Positions 15,798-24,542 of a stretch of 43,533 bases of DNA are shown here, in pieces. The stretch covers positions 1 to 43,533 of the forward strand of contig SXPJ01000088.1 in NCBI GenBank assembly GCA_005776395.1, read 5' to 3'. The position numbers and the translations under genes were made by a program. The DNA comes from Bdellovibrionales bacterium (GTDB lineage: Bacteria > Bdellovibrionota > FAC87 > UBA2466). Position 1 is the stretch's first letter. Every line of letters begins with the position of its first letter. Under the pieces are notes generated by a model that was given only the letters and a program-made list of their open reading frames with translations, made no database searches and was not told the origin of the DNA.

Positions 15798-16730
15798 GTG
15801 ATCCTATTAATTGGACTATTTATTTTCATATATAGCCCCCTTAGTCAGGCGCAATTCGTATTGGTAGAGACTAGCGCGCAAGGACGTTTATTTGAGAAAG
15901 ACCCCTCGCTACAAAGCCAACCGAGAAAGTTCAGGTTTGTTTTAGATAAGAACATCCCCCTTCAATGTTCAACAGAAACCGTCTTTTCTTTTAATATTCC
16001 AACCTTTGGAAAAACGATCGCCAAACTCTCGGCTAAGATACAACATCTTAGACCAGAGGGTGATACGCACTATTGGAGTTTAGCTGTACACCCTGGGCAA
16101 ACGGAATATGGGTATTCGATTGGGGACGATTTATGTCCCAATTATGGACCTTTCAGAAAAGTGAATATCGGTATAGGCCAACTTAGCGAAACAAAAAATT
16201 CGGTAATTATCAGAGGTCGCAATGGTTCGTCATTCTGCTCCAATGGAACTCTTTGGGTGAAAAATAGATCCTATGTCGATGTCTACGTTTACGAACCCTC
16301 CTTAACGCAACCGTCTCCCATCCTTTATTCCTCTTGGATGAAAAATCATGGAACTTCGGCGTACTTTGAGTGGAACACAACCGCACGTACTATCGTAAAA
16401 AAAACTATCGTAGTTACTCAACCAGGAAAATACCGGGTATTAGCGACCCTTGAAGGAACTCCTCATAATAATCCAAATAAGGTATGCGGTCAGGAGGCTG
16501 CTACTTTAATGTCACGCATTATTCTCAATGACAAACCGCTCTCATCGACGAGTGGTCAAGTAAACGCATCTCCTTCAATGGGCCACCTCGTGCGTTTTTT
16601 CGATACTCCGGTTACGCTTCCTGCAGGCACCCATAACTTCGAGTTACAGGTAGGAGCCAACTTCTATGGAAGAGTTACGACAGGGGGATGTTGCGGCGAT
16701 GGCATTATTGCCATTATTCCGGATAAGTGA
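15798..16730 (+). CDS. Secreted beta-sandwich protein, unknown function
   Basis: 310 residues from a GTG at 15798 with an AGGGG site upstream. The signal peptide is short (LLIGLFIFIYSPLSQAQ). The mature part alternates polar and hydrophobic strands without membrane helices. The second half (VVTQPGKYRVLATLEG ... LPAGTHNFELQVGAN) reads as a carbohydrate-binding-like or C-terminal beta-sandwich domain. A vicinal GGCCGDG near the C-terminus and several single Cys suggest disulfides. No family recognised. Converges with the membrane glycosyltransferase that begins 11 bases on. Confidence 0.6.
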   Translation: MILLIGLFIFIYSPLSQAQFVLVETSAQGRLFEKDPSLQSQPRKFRFVLDKNIPLQCSTETVFSFNIPTFGKTIAKLSAKIQHLRPEGDTHYWSLAVHPGQTEYGYSIGDDLCPNYGPFRKVNIGIGQLSETKNSVIIRGRNGSSFCSNGTLWVKNRSYVDVYVYEPSLTQPSPILYSSWMKNHGTSAYFEWNTTARTIVKKTIVVTQPGKYRVLATLEGTPHNNPNKVCGQEAATLMSRIILNDKPLSSTSGQVNASPSMGHLVRFFDTPVTLPAGTHNFELQVGANFYGRVTTGGCCGDGIIAIIPDK

Positions 16731-16740
16731 ATCTGATCCC

Positions 16741-18483
16741 TTACGTTTTTTTTTCATCTAAGATCTTTAAAATACGGTTTCTCATTCGCACTTCTGTAAG
16801 TTTTGCAACTCTATCATTTGTTTTTCTAACTCTAAGAAATACGTAAACATTAACCCCCTCAGACAAAAGATAATGTTCAGGAAGCATCTCAAAGTCCGAA
16901 CTAATCTCCCATTTATTAATAAACACGTCATGAAGTACTTCAACACACTGCTGAACATCGGGCCGTATGTGCCACTGAAAAGGGGTGGGAACTATCACCC
17001 ACTCTGCTTTCAGAATTTCCTGAATTGGAACATGCTTATAGGAATCTGCATGTAAGATACCCATAACTTTCAATCTTCGATTCTTGCGTCCCATGAGTTG
17101 AGTCTCAGCATCAATTAATATCCCCTCATTCAAAATCCCAGATGAACCCGCCACTAGAATAGGACTATCAGAATTGGTTTTTTGTTGAAGGTCTTTTACA
17201 AGCTTTACCATCTCTCCATAGTCCGATCGAACAACTGGAACAATCCCTTCTGGGAATAAATATTTGGGGACTGTAGAGCTTCCAAAAAGCATCCAGGCAT
17301 GAATGAGAGCAATAAAAGAGAGAAAACTTATCGTTAACTTCGTAGCTAACAGGGAATTAAACCGATTATAAAGAATTGAAATAAATCCTAAACACCCGAT
17401 AGGAAATAACCAAAAAATAGTAACTGCGTAATTGTGTCTAGCACTAAATCCAATAAAAATCCAAACTAGGATCCACATAGCACTAAATAAAATCAAAAAC
17501 AGAAGAGACTGTAATTTTTCAGAACTAATTCTTTTCCTGCTAAAAAAACTATAAATCCCGATCCCTGAAAGAAGCCACCACAAGGCACCAAAAAATGAAA
17601 TGAAGTACATAGCTGCAAGACCAACTCCATGGTCTTTAGCCACCTCATAAGAGGAATAGATTTCCCTTAAAGAGGAATCAAAATATCTCGATAAAAACGG
17701 ACGTCCCAGAGTTACTAAAGTCACTAAAGTGCTTAACCCTAAAATTAAAATTCTTACGATTGCCTCTTTTTTAGTCGCATTGGCCTGAGGTTGATTTGAA
17801 GAGCTTAAAAATCCACCCCTGAAAATTTCCAAAACAAATGCAGCCCCTAAAAATGGCGGAAGAACCAATATGAAGTGTCTTCTAAAAAGAAGACTCATAG
17901 CCAATAAAACACCGCTTAGACCGCAAAATACCAATCCCTTTTTACCAGGCGAAATAAAAACAAATAAAATAACGGCTAAAAGAACTAATCCAACGCCCCC
18001 AATATCCGGACGTCCATCTAAAATCGACCTCCAACAAAAAGGGCTTAAAAGCAAAAAAAAGGCAGAGGTCCAGAAAGTTAATAGTTTTTTAGACTCAACC
18101 AATCGACTACAAAACCATGAAACCAAAATAATCGTCGGTAATAGATAGCAAAAGGCCATAGCCAAAACAAATACAAATCTTGATTCTCCAAAATTTTCTA
18201 CAAATGGAAGTAGGGGAACAGCAAAAAGATTGCTAATTTCATCAGAAAAAGAATGGTAAAGATCTCTTAAAAGATCTAATTTAGAAACAGTATGGAACCG
18301 ATCTTTCAGCTCAAGAAGAATATTATGATACCCAGCTGAATCCCAGAAATAGAACTCACGTGAAGAGTTCAGATGATATTGAGTTATAAAAACTACTGAA
18401 GCACAAGTCAGAGCTACTAGAACTCCATTCAGCAACAGTAGCTCAATGTTTTTTTTAAAAGAGCCCGATTTAGTATTTATCAT
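16741..18483 (-). CDS. GT39-like polytopic membrane protein
   Basis: 580 residues with about ten hydrophobic helices followed by a soluble C-terminal part of about 150 residues. It has the layout of PMT/ArnT-like (GT-C) glycosyltransferases: after the first helix a periplasmic loop with YFWDSAGYH, where the Asp would be the catalytic or metal-binding residue, and later ILDGRPDIGGVGL. These enzymes move a sugar from a polyprenyl phosphate to an acceptor on the outer face of the inner membrane. A similar RPD-x-x-G occurs in the neighbour at 19539. Start ATG at 18483. Confidence 0.7.
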   Translation of the reverse strand: MINTKSGSFKKNIELLLLNGVLVALTCASVVFITQYHLNSSREFYFWDSAGYHNILLELKDRFHTVSKLDLLRDLYHSFSDEISNLFAVPLLPFVENFGESRFVFVLAMAFCYLLPTIILVSWFCSRLVESKKLLTFWTSAFFLLLSPFCWRSILDGRPDIGGVGLVLLAVILFVFISPGKKGLVFCGLSGVLLAMSLLFRRHFILVLPPFLGAAFVLEIFRGGFLSSSNQPQANATKKEAIVRILILGLSTLVTLVTLGRPFLSRYFDSSLREIYSSYEVAKDHGVGLAAMYFISFFGALWWLLSGIGIYSFFSRKRISSEKLQSLLFLILFSAMWILVWIFIGFSARHNYAVTIFWLFPIGCLGFISILYNRFNSLLATKLTISFLSFIALIHAWMLFGSSTVPKYLFPEGIVPVVRSDYGEMVKLVKDLQQKTNSDSPILVAGSSGILNEGILIDAETQLMGRKNRRLKVMGILHADSYKHVPIQEILKAEWVIVPTPFQWHIRPDVQQCVEVLHDVFINKWEISSDFEMLPEHYLLSEGVNVYVFLRVRKTNDRVAKLTEVRMRNRILKILDEKKT

Positions 18484-18554
18484 TTTTAATTGTAAGATTT
18501 AGTTAAAAAATTATCATCTACCGTATTAATTTAGTCAATTTACTTGTCTAAATA

Positions 18555-18689
18555 CCAGCGATTCTCGGTGAAGGGACTTGTTTTACTTAAAAATAGAAAA
18601 AAGGGGGCTAAATGACTACATTTAACCTGGATTTTTATCCCCTCTTTCCAGTTTTAAGTAAAACAAGTCCCTTCACCGAGAATCGCTGG
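18555..18689. repeat. Perfect 38-bp inverted repeat with 59-base spacer
   Basis: The arm 18555-18592 (starts CCAGCGATTCTC) is the exact inverted complement of 18652-18689 (ends GAGAATCGCTGG). The right arm lies in frame inside the start of the HNH gene. In the spacer, AAAAAGGGGG and CCCCTCTTT allow further pairing. A transcript crossing it would fold into a very stable hairpin. No flanking direct repeat is visible, so a fold-back duplication is likelier than a transposon. Confidence 0.9.
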
Positions 18690-19286
18690 ATTGCTATGTC
18701 ACAAACTCTTTCTCAAAGAGAACTTAAAAAGAAAATTGTGGCAGAAAGACCTAAAGAGGCAGTGAGAGATAAAATAACTTATCTACAGCCCAGCCAAGTA
18801 AAACTCGTGTGTGGTATTTCAGAAGAGCTTATGAAGGAGATTGAGCGAATTAAAGAGCTTGTCTCTCAAAATACGGGAAGGCCAGCAAATCTTGAAGAGA
18901 CCCTTAAAGCCATGGCTACTTTATATCTTGAAAGAAAAGATCCTATTAAAAAGGCTGAGCGAGTTCTTGCAAAAGAACAAATTTCCTATTCTCCTTCTGC
19001 AAAAAGAGAGGGCCCCTCTTTTTTATCCTCTTCTCTTTCCTTAAGGAGAGTAGGTAACTCCCAAAGCAAACGAACTCCCATTCCCGCCCAAATCCGGCAC
19101 GAAGTCATGAAACGGGACCGTGGCCAATGTACTTTTAAAGATAAAGTAGCTACCCCATGTCAGAATAAAATCTGGATAGATCTTCACCATAGAAAAAGCA
19201 TCGCGAACGGTGGAGAGCATAGCCTTAATAATATTATTACTCTGTGCCGGCAGCATCACCGGTTCCTTCATCAAAGAATCTTCTAA
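18612..19286 (+). CDS. HNH endonuclease, 5'-truncated
   Basis: 224 residues. The C-terminal HNH nuclease is intact: IPAQIRHEVMKRDRGQCTF, a second Cys in TPCQN, then IDLHHRKSIANGGEHSLNNIITLC and QHH, giving the D-H-H, N and H of the ββα-metal site and Cys pairs for zinc. The part before it (SQRELKKKIVAERPKEA, KLVCGISEELMKEIERIKEL) resembles the middle of the longer HNH proteins that carry an N-terminal helical DUF222-like part, so roughly the first half is missing. ATG 18612 has GGGGG nearby but lies in the repeat spacer; ATG 18696 is an alternative. Activity is uncertain. Confidence 0.7.
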   Translation: MTTFNLDFYPLFPVLSKTSPFTENRWIAMSQTLSQRELKKKIVAERPKEAVRDKITYLQPSQVKLVCGISEELMKEIERIKELVSQNTGRPANLEETLKAMATLYLERKDPIKKAERVLAKEQISYSPSAKREGPSFLSSSLSLRRVGNSQSKRTPIPAQIRHEVMKRDRGQCTFKDKVATPCQNKIWIDLHHRKSIANGGEHSLNNIITLCRQHHRFLHQRIF

Positions 19287-19362
19287 CGAATGGAGAACCC
19301 GATACAAAAATCATGACCAATTTAAAAAGAGGTACCGACTCTAAAAAAGAACAGGGACCGTA

Positions 19363-19374
19363 GCTTTGCAAAGC
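19363..19374. other. 12-bp perfect palindrome in a gene-free stretch
   Basis: GCTTTGCAAAGC is its own complement. It lies in the 252-base space (19287-19538) between the end of the HNH gene and the end of the membrane protein gene that converge here. Nothing else convincing was seen in that space; a protein-binding site or small hairpin are both possible. Confidence 0.3.
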
Positions 19375-19538
19375 AAATCGTAGAACTAGCAAGCCGCTAT
19401 ACAACCATTTTGTAAACTGGATAAGTTAAGAGGTTTCAATAGCCTTACAAATTATTCACCGATAACTGCTTTAACTTAAGATTATTTAAGCAGATACGCT
19501 CCTCTAAAAAGCCACTATAGAATGTCGGGTATAAAGGA

Positions 19539-21098
19539 TTAGAAATGATTTGAAAAACCTGAAGCCACTTGGCGAGGAAAGTTTTCAGTACAGCGAGTAT
19601 TCTTGTAAAGAGTCCCCCCATTACCTCGAGTAATATATCCCGTATTCCATCCCGCAATGATAAGGGGAAAATTTTGAGAGAGATTATCAATAGGTTCAAA
19701 GCAGTTAACTTGACGTGCTGACCAGCATGGAATGGGAACAGCTGCAGGATGCCCCTGCTTAGAACTCCACATTCGGGTCACATAAACATAATCAAACTTA
19801 GATAACCCCGAACAAACGAAACTGATATTTGCAACCTCTCGATAGGTTCTTAAGGTAAAAAATTGATCGGGAGAAACAGCCACACGTTCCTCAGGTTTAA
19901 TCTGCTTAAGAAGCCTCTCTCGAACAAAGGAAGAGTTTTCTTGAGCAGGTCGATAGATCACAGTAATAAAACTTTTTGCTTCTTGAAAAAATACAGGGAA
20001 GAAAGCAACAAAAACTCCAATAAAAGCAAAAGCCCGATTAGATTGTTCGAGTTTTAATTGACTCGCCAAAAAGAACACCGCTATCGGCAAAACTGAAAAC
20101 CACAAATAATAGGGTTGCAATGACCAAATAAAGGGGGCAATCAATGCAAAAACAATCGAGGAAATTTGAAAAGGATGAGTTTTAAATTTCAATCGCTCTC
20201 TCATAAGCAAAGCAACCGATACGGTACAAAACAAACAAAAGACCAATTTGAAGCCCGTTAAAAAATAGTGATTCATGCAATATTGCATTCGAGAAAAAAA
20301 CTTCGCCCAAGTAACTCCATTAATACCAGGCAGTGTATATGGAATAGATGAAGCATGTGCAGAAACGGAAAATCTTTTGATCACTTCACCATGAGCTATA
20401 AGCAAAGGAGAGACACAGGCAGCAAAAACCAATCCAGCTCCACTCCCTATAATTAAAAGTGGTTTTAACTGTCGTAAATTGAAAACAAAATAAGCAAGTA
20501 TCCCCAATCCAATACAAACACCACAGGCAGGGGAAGCAGCTCCCGTAAGCCCCAGAAGTAATCCCACCCAAAGATATTGATCTCGACTTTTAGCCCGTAG
20601 TAAAAACCACCAGCTACAGAGCCCTAAGACAAGTCCTAACTCATCAGGGCGATCATCATCGGTTGAAACTATCGAGGCTAACAGTAGAAACAGAATAGTC
20701 CCTACAGCCCATCCCCTGAGCCGTTTATCCTTTAGAGCCTCTTTGAGAGATGGCCAAATAAGAGCCCCCAATAGCAAGGAACGCAAACCTCGCAACAAGC
20801 ATTCAAACAAAAGAGATTGTTTCAAACCGATTCCAAAGATCTTCATCCATAATCCAAAAACAGTCGGATAGACAGGGGGATAATGCGCAAAAGGCATCTC
20901 TTTGTCTAAAGGCATATAGACGAGATTTGAAGCAACTAGCCGACTTTTTAATGCGAAATTAACAGCGGCCTCTTTAAAGAGAAAGACATCTGTTCCAGAA
21001 AATCGGCACTCAGATAGAACAATGAACCCCACGATTAAAGCCCAAGCCCCAAAGCTTAATCCGATAACCATTCGACCATATTTCGATGAAGAGTTCAT
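19539..21098 (-). CDS. GT39-like polytopic membrane protein
   Basis: 519 residues with about ten membrane helices and a soluble C-terminal part of about 130 residues. The first loop contains SGTDVFLFKEAA and FAHYPPVYPTVFGLWMKIFG, the 'YPPxYP' being common in the first extracytoplasmic loop of GT39/ArnT-like and related GT-C proteins. STDDDRPDELGLVLGL resembles DGRPDIGGVGL in the gene at 16741, so the two are probably distant paralogues. Likely transfers a sugar from a lipid carrier in the inner membrane; acceptor unknown. It may be expressed with the cyclotransferase-like gene 64 bases upstream. Confidence 0.68.
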   Translation of the reverse strand: MNSSSKYGRMVIGLSFGAWALIVGFIVLSECRFSGTDVFLFKEAAVNFALKSRLVASNLVYMPLDKEMPFAHYPPVYPTVFGLWMKIFGIGLKQSLLFECLLRGLRSLLLGALIWPSLKEALKDKRLRGWAVGTILFLLLASIVSTDDDRPDELGLVLGLCSWWFLLRAKSRDQYLWVGLLLGLTGAASPACGVCIGLGILAYFVFNLRQLKPLLIIGSGAGLVFAACVSPLLIAHGEVIKRFSVSAHASSIPYTLPGINGVTWAKFFSRMQYCMNHYFLTGFKLVFCLFCTVSVALLMRERLKFKTHPFQISSIVFALIAPFIWSLQPYYLWFSVLPIAVFFLASQLKLEQSNRAFAFIGVFVAFFPVFFQEAKSFITVIYRPAQENSSFVRERLLKQIKPEERVAVSPDQFFTLRTYREVANISFVCSGLSKFDYVYVTRMWSSKQGHPAAVPIPCWSARQVNCFEPIDNLSQNFPLIIAGWNTGYITRGNGGTLYKNTRCTENFPRQVASGFSNHF

Positions 21099-21162
21099 TT
21101 ATGTTCTTTTCGGCATTTTTAGCCGATGACTTTACGCTCCATTAACGCCCAGCTCCTTAATT

Positions 21163-21912
21163 CTATTTTCTGGAAGAAATAGATCTTAAACTAGGTTTTT
21201 TCACATAGTAAATAGAAGGACACTCTTTACCTGTGATCCAAAAAGACTTTCCATCATAGGCTATTCCATCAATCACAGGGCAACTTTCATCAGGCAAAGC
21301 AAAAAAACCCATAATTTTTCCAGTTTTTGGATCAATCGCAAATATTTTTCCTTTCTCAGTTGTAAAACTAGAGCTCCAAATAAATTGTCCATCCCAGGCC
21401 AAATCTTCCAAATCCTTCCCCTGTGTCTCAAGTGTTCTAATTAGCTTCAATGTTTTGGGATTAAGAAAGTACAGTTTCGAACTAAAATCTCCAGTAAGAA
21501 TCAATTCATTTCCATTATGCGCAAGCCCCCAACCATGAACCTCCGGAGTTTCACCTTTTTTCTGAAACTTTAGCTCTCCTTTAGAATTTAAAACTCCACG
21601 ATAAATTCCATTGTTCGAAAAACTCAAATTCCAAAGAGCCCCTTGAAACCAAGTTAAGCTTTCACTGTAATCTGAACTGGGAACTAATCGACTAAGAATA
21701 GTGCCATCTTTGGGATCTATTTTTAAAAGTTGTTTTGGAAGAGCATGCCATAAAAACCCCTCATAGAAATCTAGCCCTTCAGAATAACCTGAGTGAGGAA
21801 TTTTTCGAATGAGCTCAAGTGTATCCGCAAAGCATACAGCCTTAGAAATGGCCACGCCTAAAAGCGTCACGAGCAACATTTGTCGGCATAAAAAAACGCC
21901 ATTTTGTGTCAT
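21163..21912 (-). CDS. Glutaminyl-peptide cyclotransferase-like beta-propeller
   Basis: 249 residues. ATG 21912 is chosen because AAGGAAAG precedes it and a signal peptide (MLLVTLLGVAISKAVCFA) follows at once; longer in-frame starts add a hydrophilic lead. The mature part is a repeated beta-propeller. SGYSEGLDFYEGFLWH, HGWGLAHNGNELILTGDFSSKLYFLNPKTLK and FAIDPKTGKIMGFFALP match the plant/bacterial glutaminyl cyclase family (GWGL...SD.S..L.fldP; IDP.TG.V.gw). That group makes N-terminal pyroglutamate in exported proteins. The 'SDGS' site reads TGDFSS here, so activity is uncertain. Precedes a membrane glycosyltransferase on the same strand. Confidence 0.65.
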   Translation of the reverse strand: MTQNGVFLCRQMLLVTLLGVAISKAVCFADTLELIRKIPHSGYSEGLDFYEGFLWHALPKQLLKIDPKDGTILSRLVPSSDYSESLTWFQGALWNLSFSNNGIYRGVLNSKGELKFQKKGETPEVHGWGLAHNGNELILTGDFSSKLYFLNPKTLKLIRTLETQGKDLEDLAWDGQFIWSSSFTTEKGKIFAIDPKTGKIMGFFALPDESCPVIDGIAYDGKSFWITGKECPSIYYVKKPSLRSISSRK

Positions 21913-22025
21913 AATTCTTTCCTTAAGATCGAGCCTCAATCTAGATTCAGAGGTAAAATTACCTTTTATTATGTCATCTTTCACCCCATGCCTCATGGCA
22001 CAGTGCTTGCTTTTTTAAAGTCATA

Positions 22026-22246
22026 GAAGAGGTTTAAATGAACGTAAGTGAACAGTAGAACGTGGGAAATGCCTCTTCGAAGTTTTAAAAAGGCTTACCC
22101 AAAGACTCCATGAGGAGTCGCAAAAACAGGGCCTTCCGACGGTAGCTTTCCTAATTTCCCCAATACCCTGAACGAGAATTCATTTCTCATCCGTCGTCGT
22201 TCGGTTCTGGATAGCCTAGAGAGACTCCAGGTCTCTCTAGGCTGTC
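22026..22246. other. Structured gene-free stretch, possible small RNA or 3' UTR
   Basis: No gene is seen between 21997 and 22264. The stretch is rich in inverted repeats: GAAGAGG (22026) with CCTCTTC (about 22072), GACTCC-ATGA-GGAGTC, GAGAA-TTCAT-TTCTC nested in GAAC/GTTC, and the strong 13-bp hairpin at 22213-22243. It could be a structured RNA read from the plus strand or the 3' leader-out of the pilin-like gene on the minus strand. It does not match tmRNA, SRP RNA or RNase P motifs that I know. Confidence 0.3.
22213..22243. terminator. Perfect 13-bp hairpin
   Basis: AGCCTAGAGAGAC (22213-22225) and GTCTCTCTAGGCT (22231-22243) pair perfectly around TCCAG; a G-T and two more pairs extend the stem outward. 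It stands 20 bases after the stop of the pilin-like gene. As with the hairpin at 2909 there is no T-tract. Confidence 0.6.
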
Positions 22247-22263
22247 AAATAACTTAAAGACCC

Positions 22264-23097
22264 CTACCTCTTTTTCATATTGCTGAGACCAATCAAAATC
22301 ACTAAGAAAATAATCAACCCTACAATTAATACTTTAATAAGAAGCCACCAATCAAAAGGCGAGGCTCTAGATCTCTCCTCATCCCTAGCTTCACTCAACA
22401 CCAAATTCTGTTTAGCCCTTTTATCAGGGCTCATATCATCCTGCTTAGTTTTTTTCTGTTTTTCCAGGGCAGTATCTTTTTGATTTCTATTTCCTATTCG
22501 ATTTTTCGGGGAGTATTCATCGCTAGATCCCTTAGGCCCATCGCCTTTAGCCACAGTCCCATCCCCAGATTGAAACCCATCTGCACTGGTTGCCTCTTTT
22601 TTATCCCCTCCTCCGAAGAAATCAGGATCTTGAGCTCCTGAACCTAGAGCCGCTCTTCCACCTCCACCTCCTCTCCCTCCTCCTCCAGGATTTATCGAAC
22701 CCGGTGCATTAATCTTTTTAGGTTCTTTAATGTTTTTGGGCGCTTTAATCGGTTTAGTCTTTATGTCCTGGGGCGCATTAATATCCTTAGGAGGAGAGAT
22801 CTCTCCCGGTTCATTAATATCGTCAGTTTTAATCTCTTTAGGCTCTTCTATATTTTTGGGATCTTTTAATTGAGCCAATCTCTCACCTGCAAACCACTCG
22901 TTAGGAACAGTTCTCTTATTGTCTTGAGCCAAAAAACTCACAAGACCTTTTTTCTGCCCCTTAAAAAGCTCTATCAAAGGGACTAAAGCAAATTTGTAAA
23001 CAATAGGAATAAGAACCGCAGCGATAACTGCAGTCATCATTAGATTTTCAACAGTGCCCTGTCCTCGGCGATTAAAAATGGGAAACCTTTTCCGCAT
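22264..23097 (-). CDS. Pilin-like N-terminus, Ile-Pro repeat linker, C-terminal anchor
   Basis: 277 residues. The N-terminus FNRRGQGTVENLMMTAVIAAVLIPIVYKF has the look of a Flp/Tad-type prepilin: basic leader, Gly cleavage site, Glu at +5, hydrophobic helix. Residues about 75-135 form a repeat of roughly six residues with Ile and Pro in register (KNIEEP, EINEP, DINAP, PIKAP, NIKEP, KINAP), then a Gly-rich stretch (PGGGGRGGGGG). A charged disordered region follows, and the protein ends with a second membrane helix (LLIKVLIVGLIIFLVILIGL) and KKR. It would span the periplasm between two membrane segments or be a processed pseudopilin. Not a recognised family. Confidence 0.6.
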   Translation of the reverse strand: MRKRFPIFNRRGQGTVENLMMTAVIAAVLIPIVYKFALVPLIELFKGQKKGLVSFLAQDNKRTVPNEWFAGERLAQLKDPKNIEEPKEIKTDDINEPGEISPPKDINAPQDIKTKPIKAPKNIKEPKKINAPGSINPGGGGRGGGGGRAALGSGAQDPDFFGGGDKKEATSADGFQSGDGTVAKGDGPKGSSDEYSPKNRIGNRNQKDTALEKQKKTKQDDMSPDKRAKQNLVLSEARDEERSRASPFDWWLLIKVLIVGLIIFLVILIGLSNMKKR

Positions 23098-23141
23098 TGA
23101 TATGCCCCTAGGCGTTAAAAGCCATTAAAAGTAGAAATTAG

Positions 23142-24542
23142 CTACTTAGTAAAATAGGTAACTATCTTCTCTTGTATTTTATCAAATTCACCGTTGGACA
23201 TCACTACGATGACATCATTTTCTTTTATTTGAGGAAGAGCGAAATTTAATATCTCAGCCACACTGTTAAAACTTTGTGCAATCTTTCCCTTGTCAGTAAT
23301 CTCTTTCGCTAATAATTCCGATGAGAAACGCTGTTCTTCCAAAAGCTCTGAGCTTCGAAAGGGGGAATTAATACAAATAACATCGCCACTATCGAAAGCT
23401 TTGACATATTCTTCTTGATGAACCTTTCGTCGGGCAGTGGCAGAGCGTGGCTCAAAAAAAGCCCATACTTTTCTGCTCCCGTATCTTTTCTTAATTGCAC
23501 TCAGTGTTGCAGCAACTTCTGTGGGGTGATGAGCAAAATCATCGATAAGGAGAATAGGTTTCTCCAATAAAATCTCTTGGCGTCGTTTAACTCCTCGGAA
23601 TTTTTCAACGATAGTTCTAATCTTATCCATCGGTAAACCCAAGTTTACAGCCACAACCATTCCCGAGAGCAAATTCACCAGATTATGTTCACCAAACATT
23701 TGGGTTTTAAAAGTTCCAATACTTCGATTTCGATATAGCACTTCAAACTCAAGCCCCTTTTCCGTCTCCTCAACTTTCCCAATTCTCCACATAGCTCCAG
23801 CTCCCAGACCAAATGTTTGGATAGGGCAAAGAGCTCCAGAGGCCACCTGCATCACAACAGGATCATCAAAACGGGCAATACAAAGCCCATCTCCTGGTAA
23901 AAGTGCCACTAGCTTTTCAAAGGAACTTCGAACGTGCTCGAGATCTTTATAAATATCGGCATGATCAAACTCGATGCTAGAAAGAATTAAAAAATGGGGG
24001 GCATAATGCAGAAACTTTGGACCTTTATCAAAAAATGCAGAATCATATTCGTCCCCTTCAACAACAAAAAGATCTGAAGAGGTTAAAACACAACCACTAT
24101 CTAAATCTCTTGGAACCCCCCCAATCAGATAACTAGGATTTTTGCCTAGCTCTTTGAGAAGAAAGCTAACCCAAGAGGTTGTGGTAGTTTTCCCATGGGT
24201 TCCGGCACAGACAATTGATGTTTTATCCTGGATTAAGAAGGTTCTTACAGCTTCAGGAAAGGAAACAAATTTAACCCCTTTGTTTAACCATGCCTTAACC
24301 TCCGGATTATCTCTTCGAGTTACATTCCCAATCACTACGAGTTCCGCAGAAAGGAGATCGGCAGTCGAAGATTCATAGCCTTCAATCACTTTTATTTTGT
24401 TTTTAGCAAGAACCCCTTTCATAGGTTCATACACTTTTAAATCACTCCCGGTAATTTCATAACCGGCATTGGATAACGCAACTGCGAAGGTTCCCATACC
24501 CACTCCGCCCACACCTACAAAATGAATTTTTTTATTTCCCAT
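23142..24542 (-). CDS. mpl: UDP-MurNAc:L-Ala-D-Glu-mDAP ligase (Mpl)
   Basis: 466 residues. Cytoplasmic Mur-ligase that rejoins the recycled tripeptide to UDP-N-acetylmuramate. N-terminal Rossmann motif IHFVGVGGVGMGTFAVAL, central P-loop CAGTHGKTTTTSW near residue 112, VVEGDEYDSAFFDKGPKF (the acidic site shared by Mpl proteins), LSSIEFDHADIY and DDFAHHPTEV follow the Mpl/MurC order; the 'DEYDSAFFDKRSKF' segment marks Mpl rather than MurC. ATG 24542 is preferred because GGGAG precedes it. It overlaps the preceding serine hydrolase gene by 11 bases, so the two are coupled and probably join in wall recycling. Confidence 0.92.
   Translation of the reverse strand: MGNKKIHFVGVGGVGMGTFAVALSNAGYEITGSDLKVYEPMKGVLAKNKIKVIEGYESSTADLLSAELVVIGNVTRRDNPEVKAWLNKGVKFVSFPEAVRTFLIQDKTSIVCAGTHGKTTTTSWVSFLLKELGKNPSYLIGGVPRDLDSGCVLTSSDLFVVEGDEYDSAFFDKGPKFLHYAPHFLILSSIEFDHADIYKDLEHVRSSFEKLVALLPGDGLCIARFDDPVVMQVASGALCPIQTFGLGAGAMWRIGKVEETEKGLEFEVLYRNRSIGTFKTQMFGEHNLVNLLSGMVVAVNLGLPMDKIRTIVEKFRGVKRRQEILLEKPILLIDDFAHHPTEVAATLSAIKKRYGSRKVWAFFEPRSATARRKVHQEEYVKAFDSGDVICINSPFRSSELLEEQRFSSELLAKEITDKGKIAQSFNSVAEILNFALPQIKENDVIVVMSNGEFDKIQEKIVTYFTK

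Noticed and set aside
22026-22246. Known housekeeping RNA (6S, tmRNA, SRP or RNase P)
   Set aside because: None of the conserved cores I know for these RNAs is visible; only left as a candidate structured stretch.
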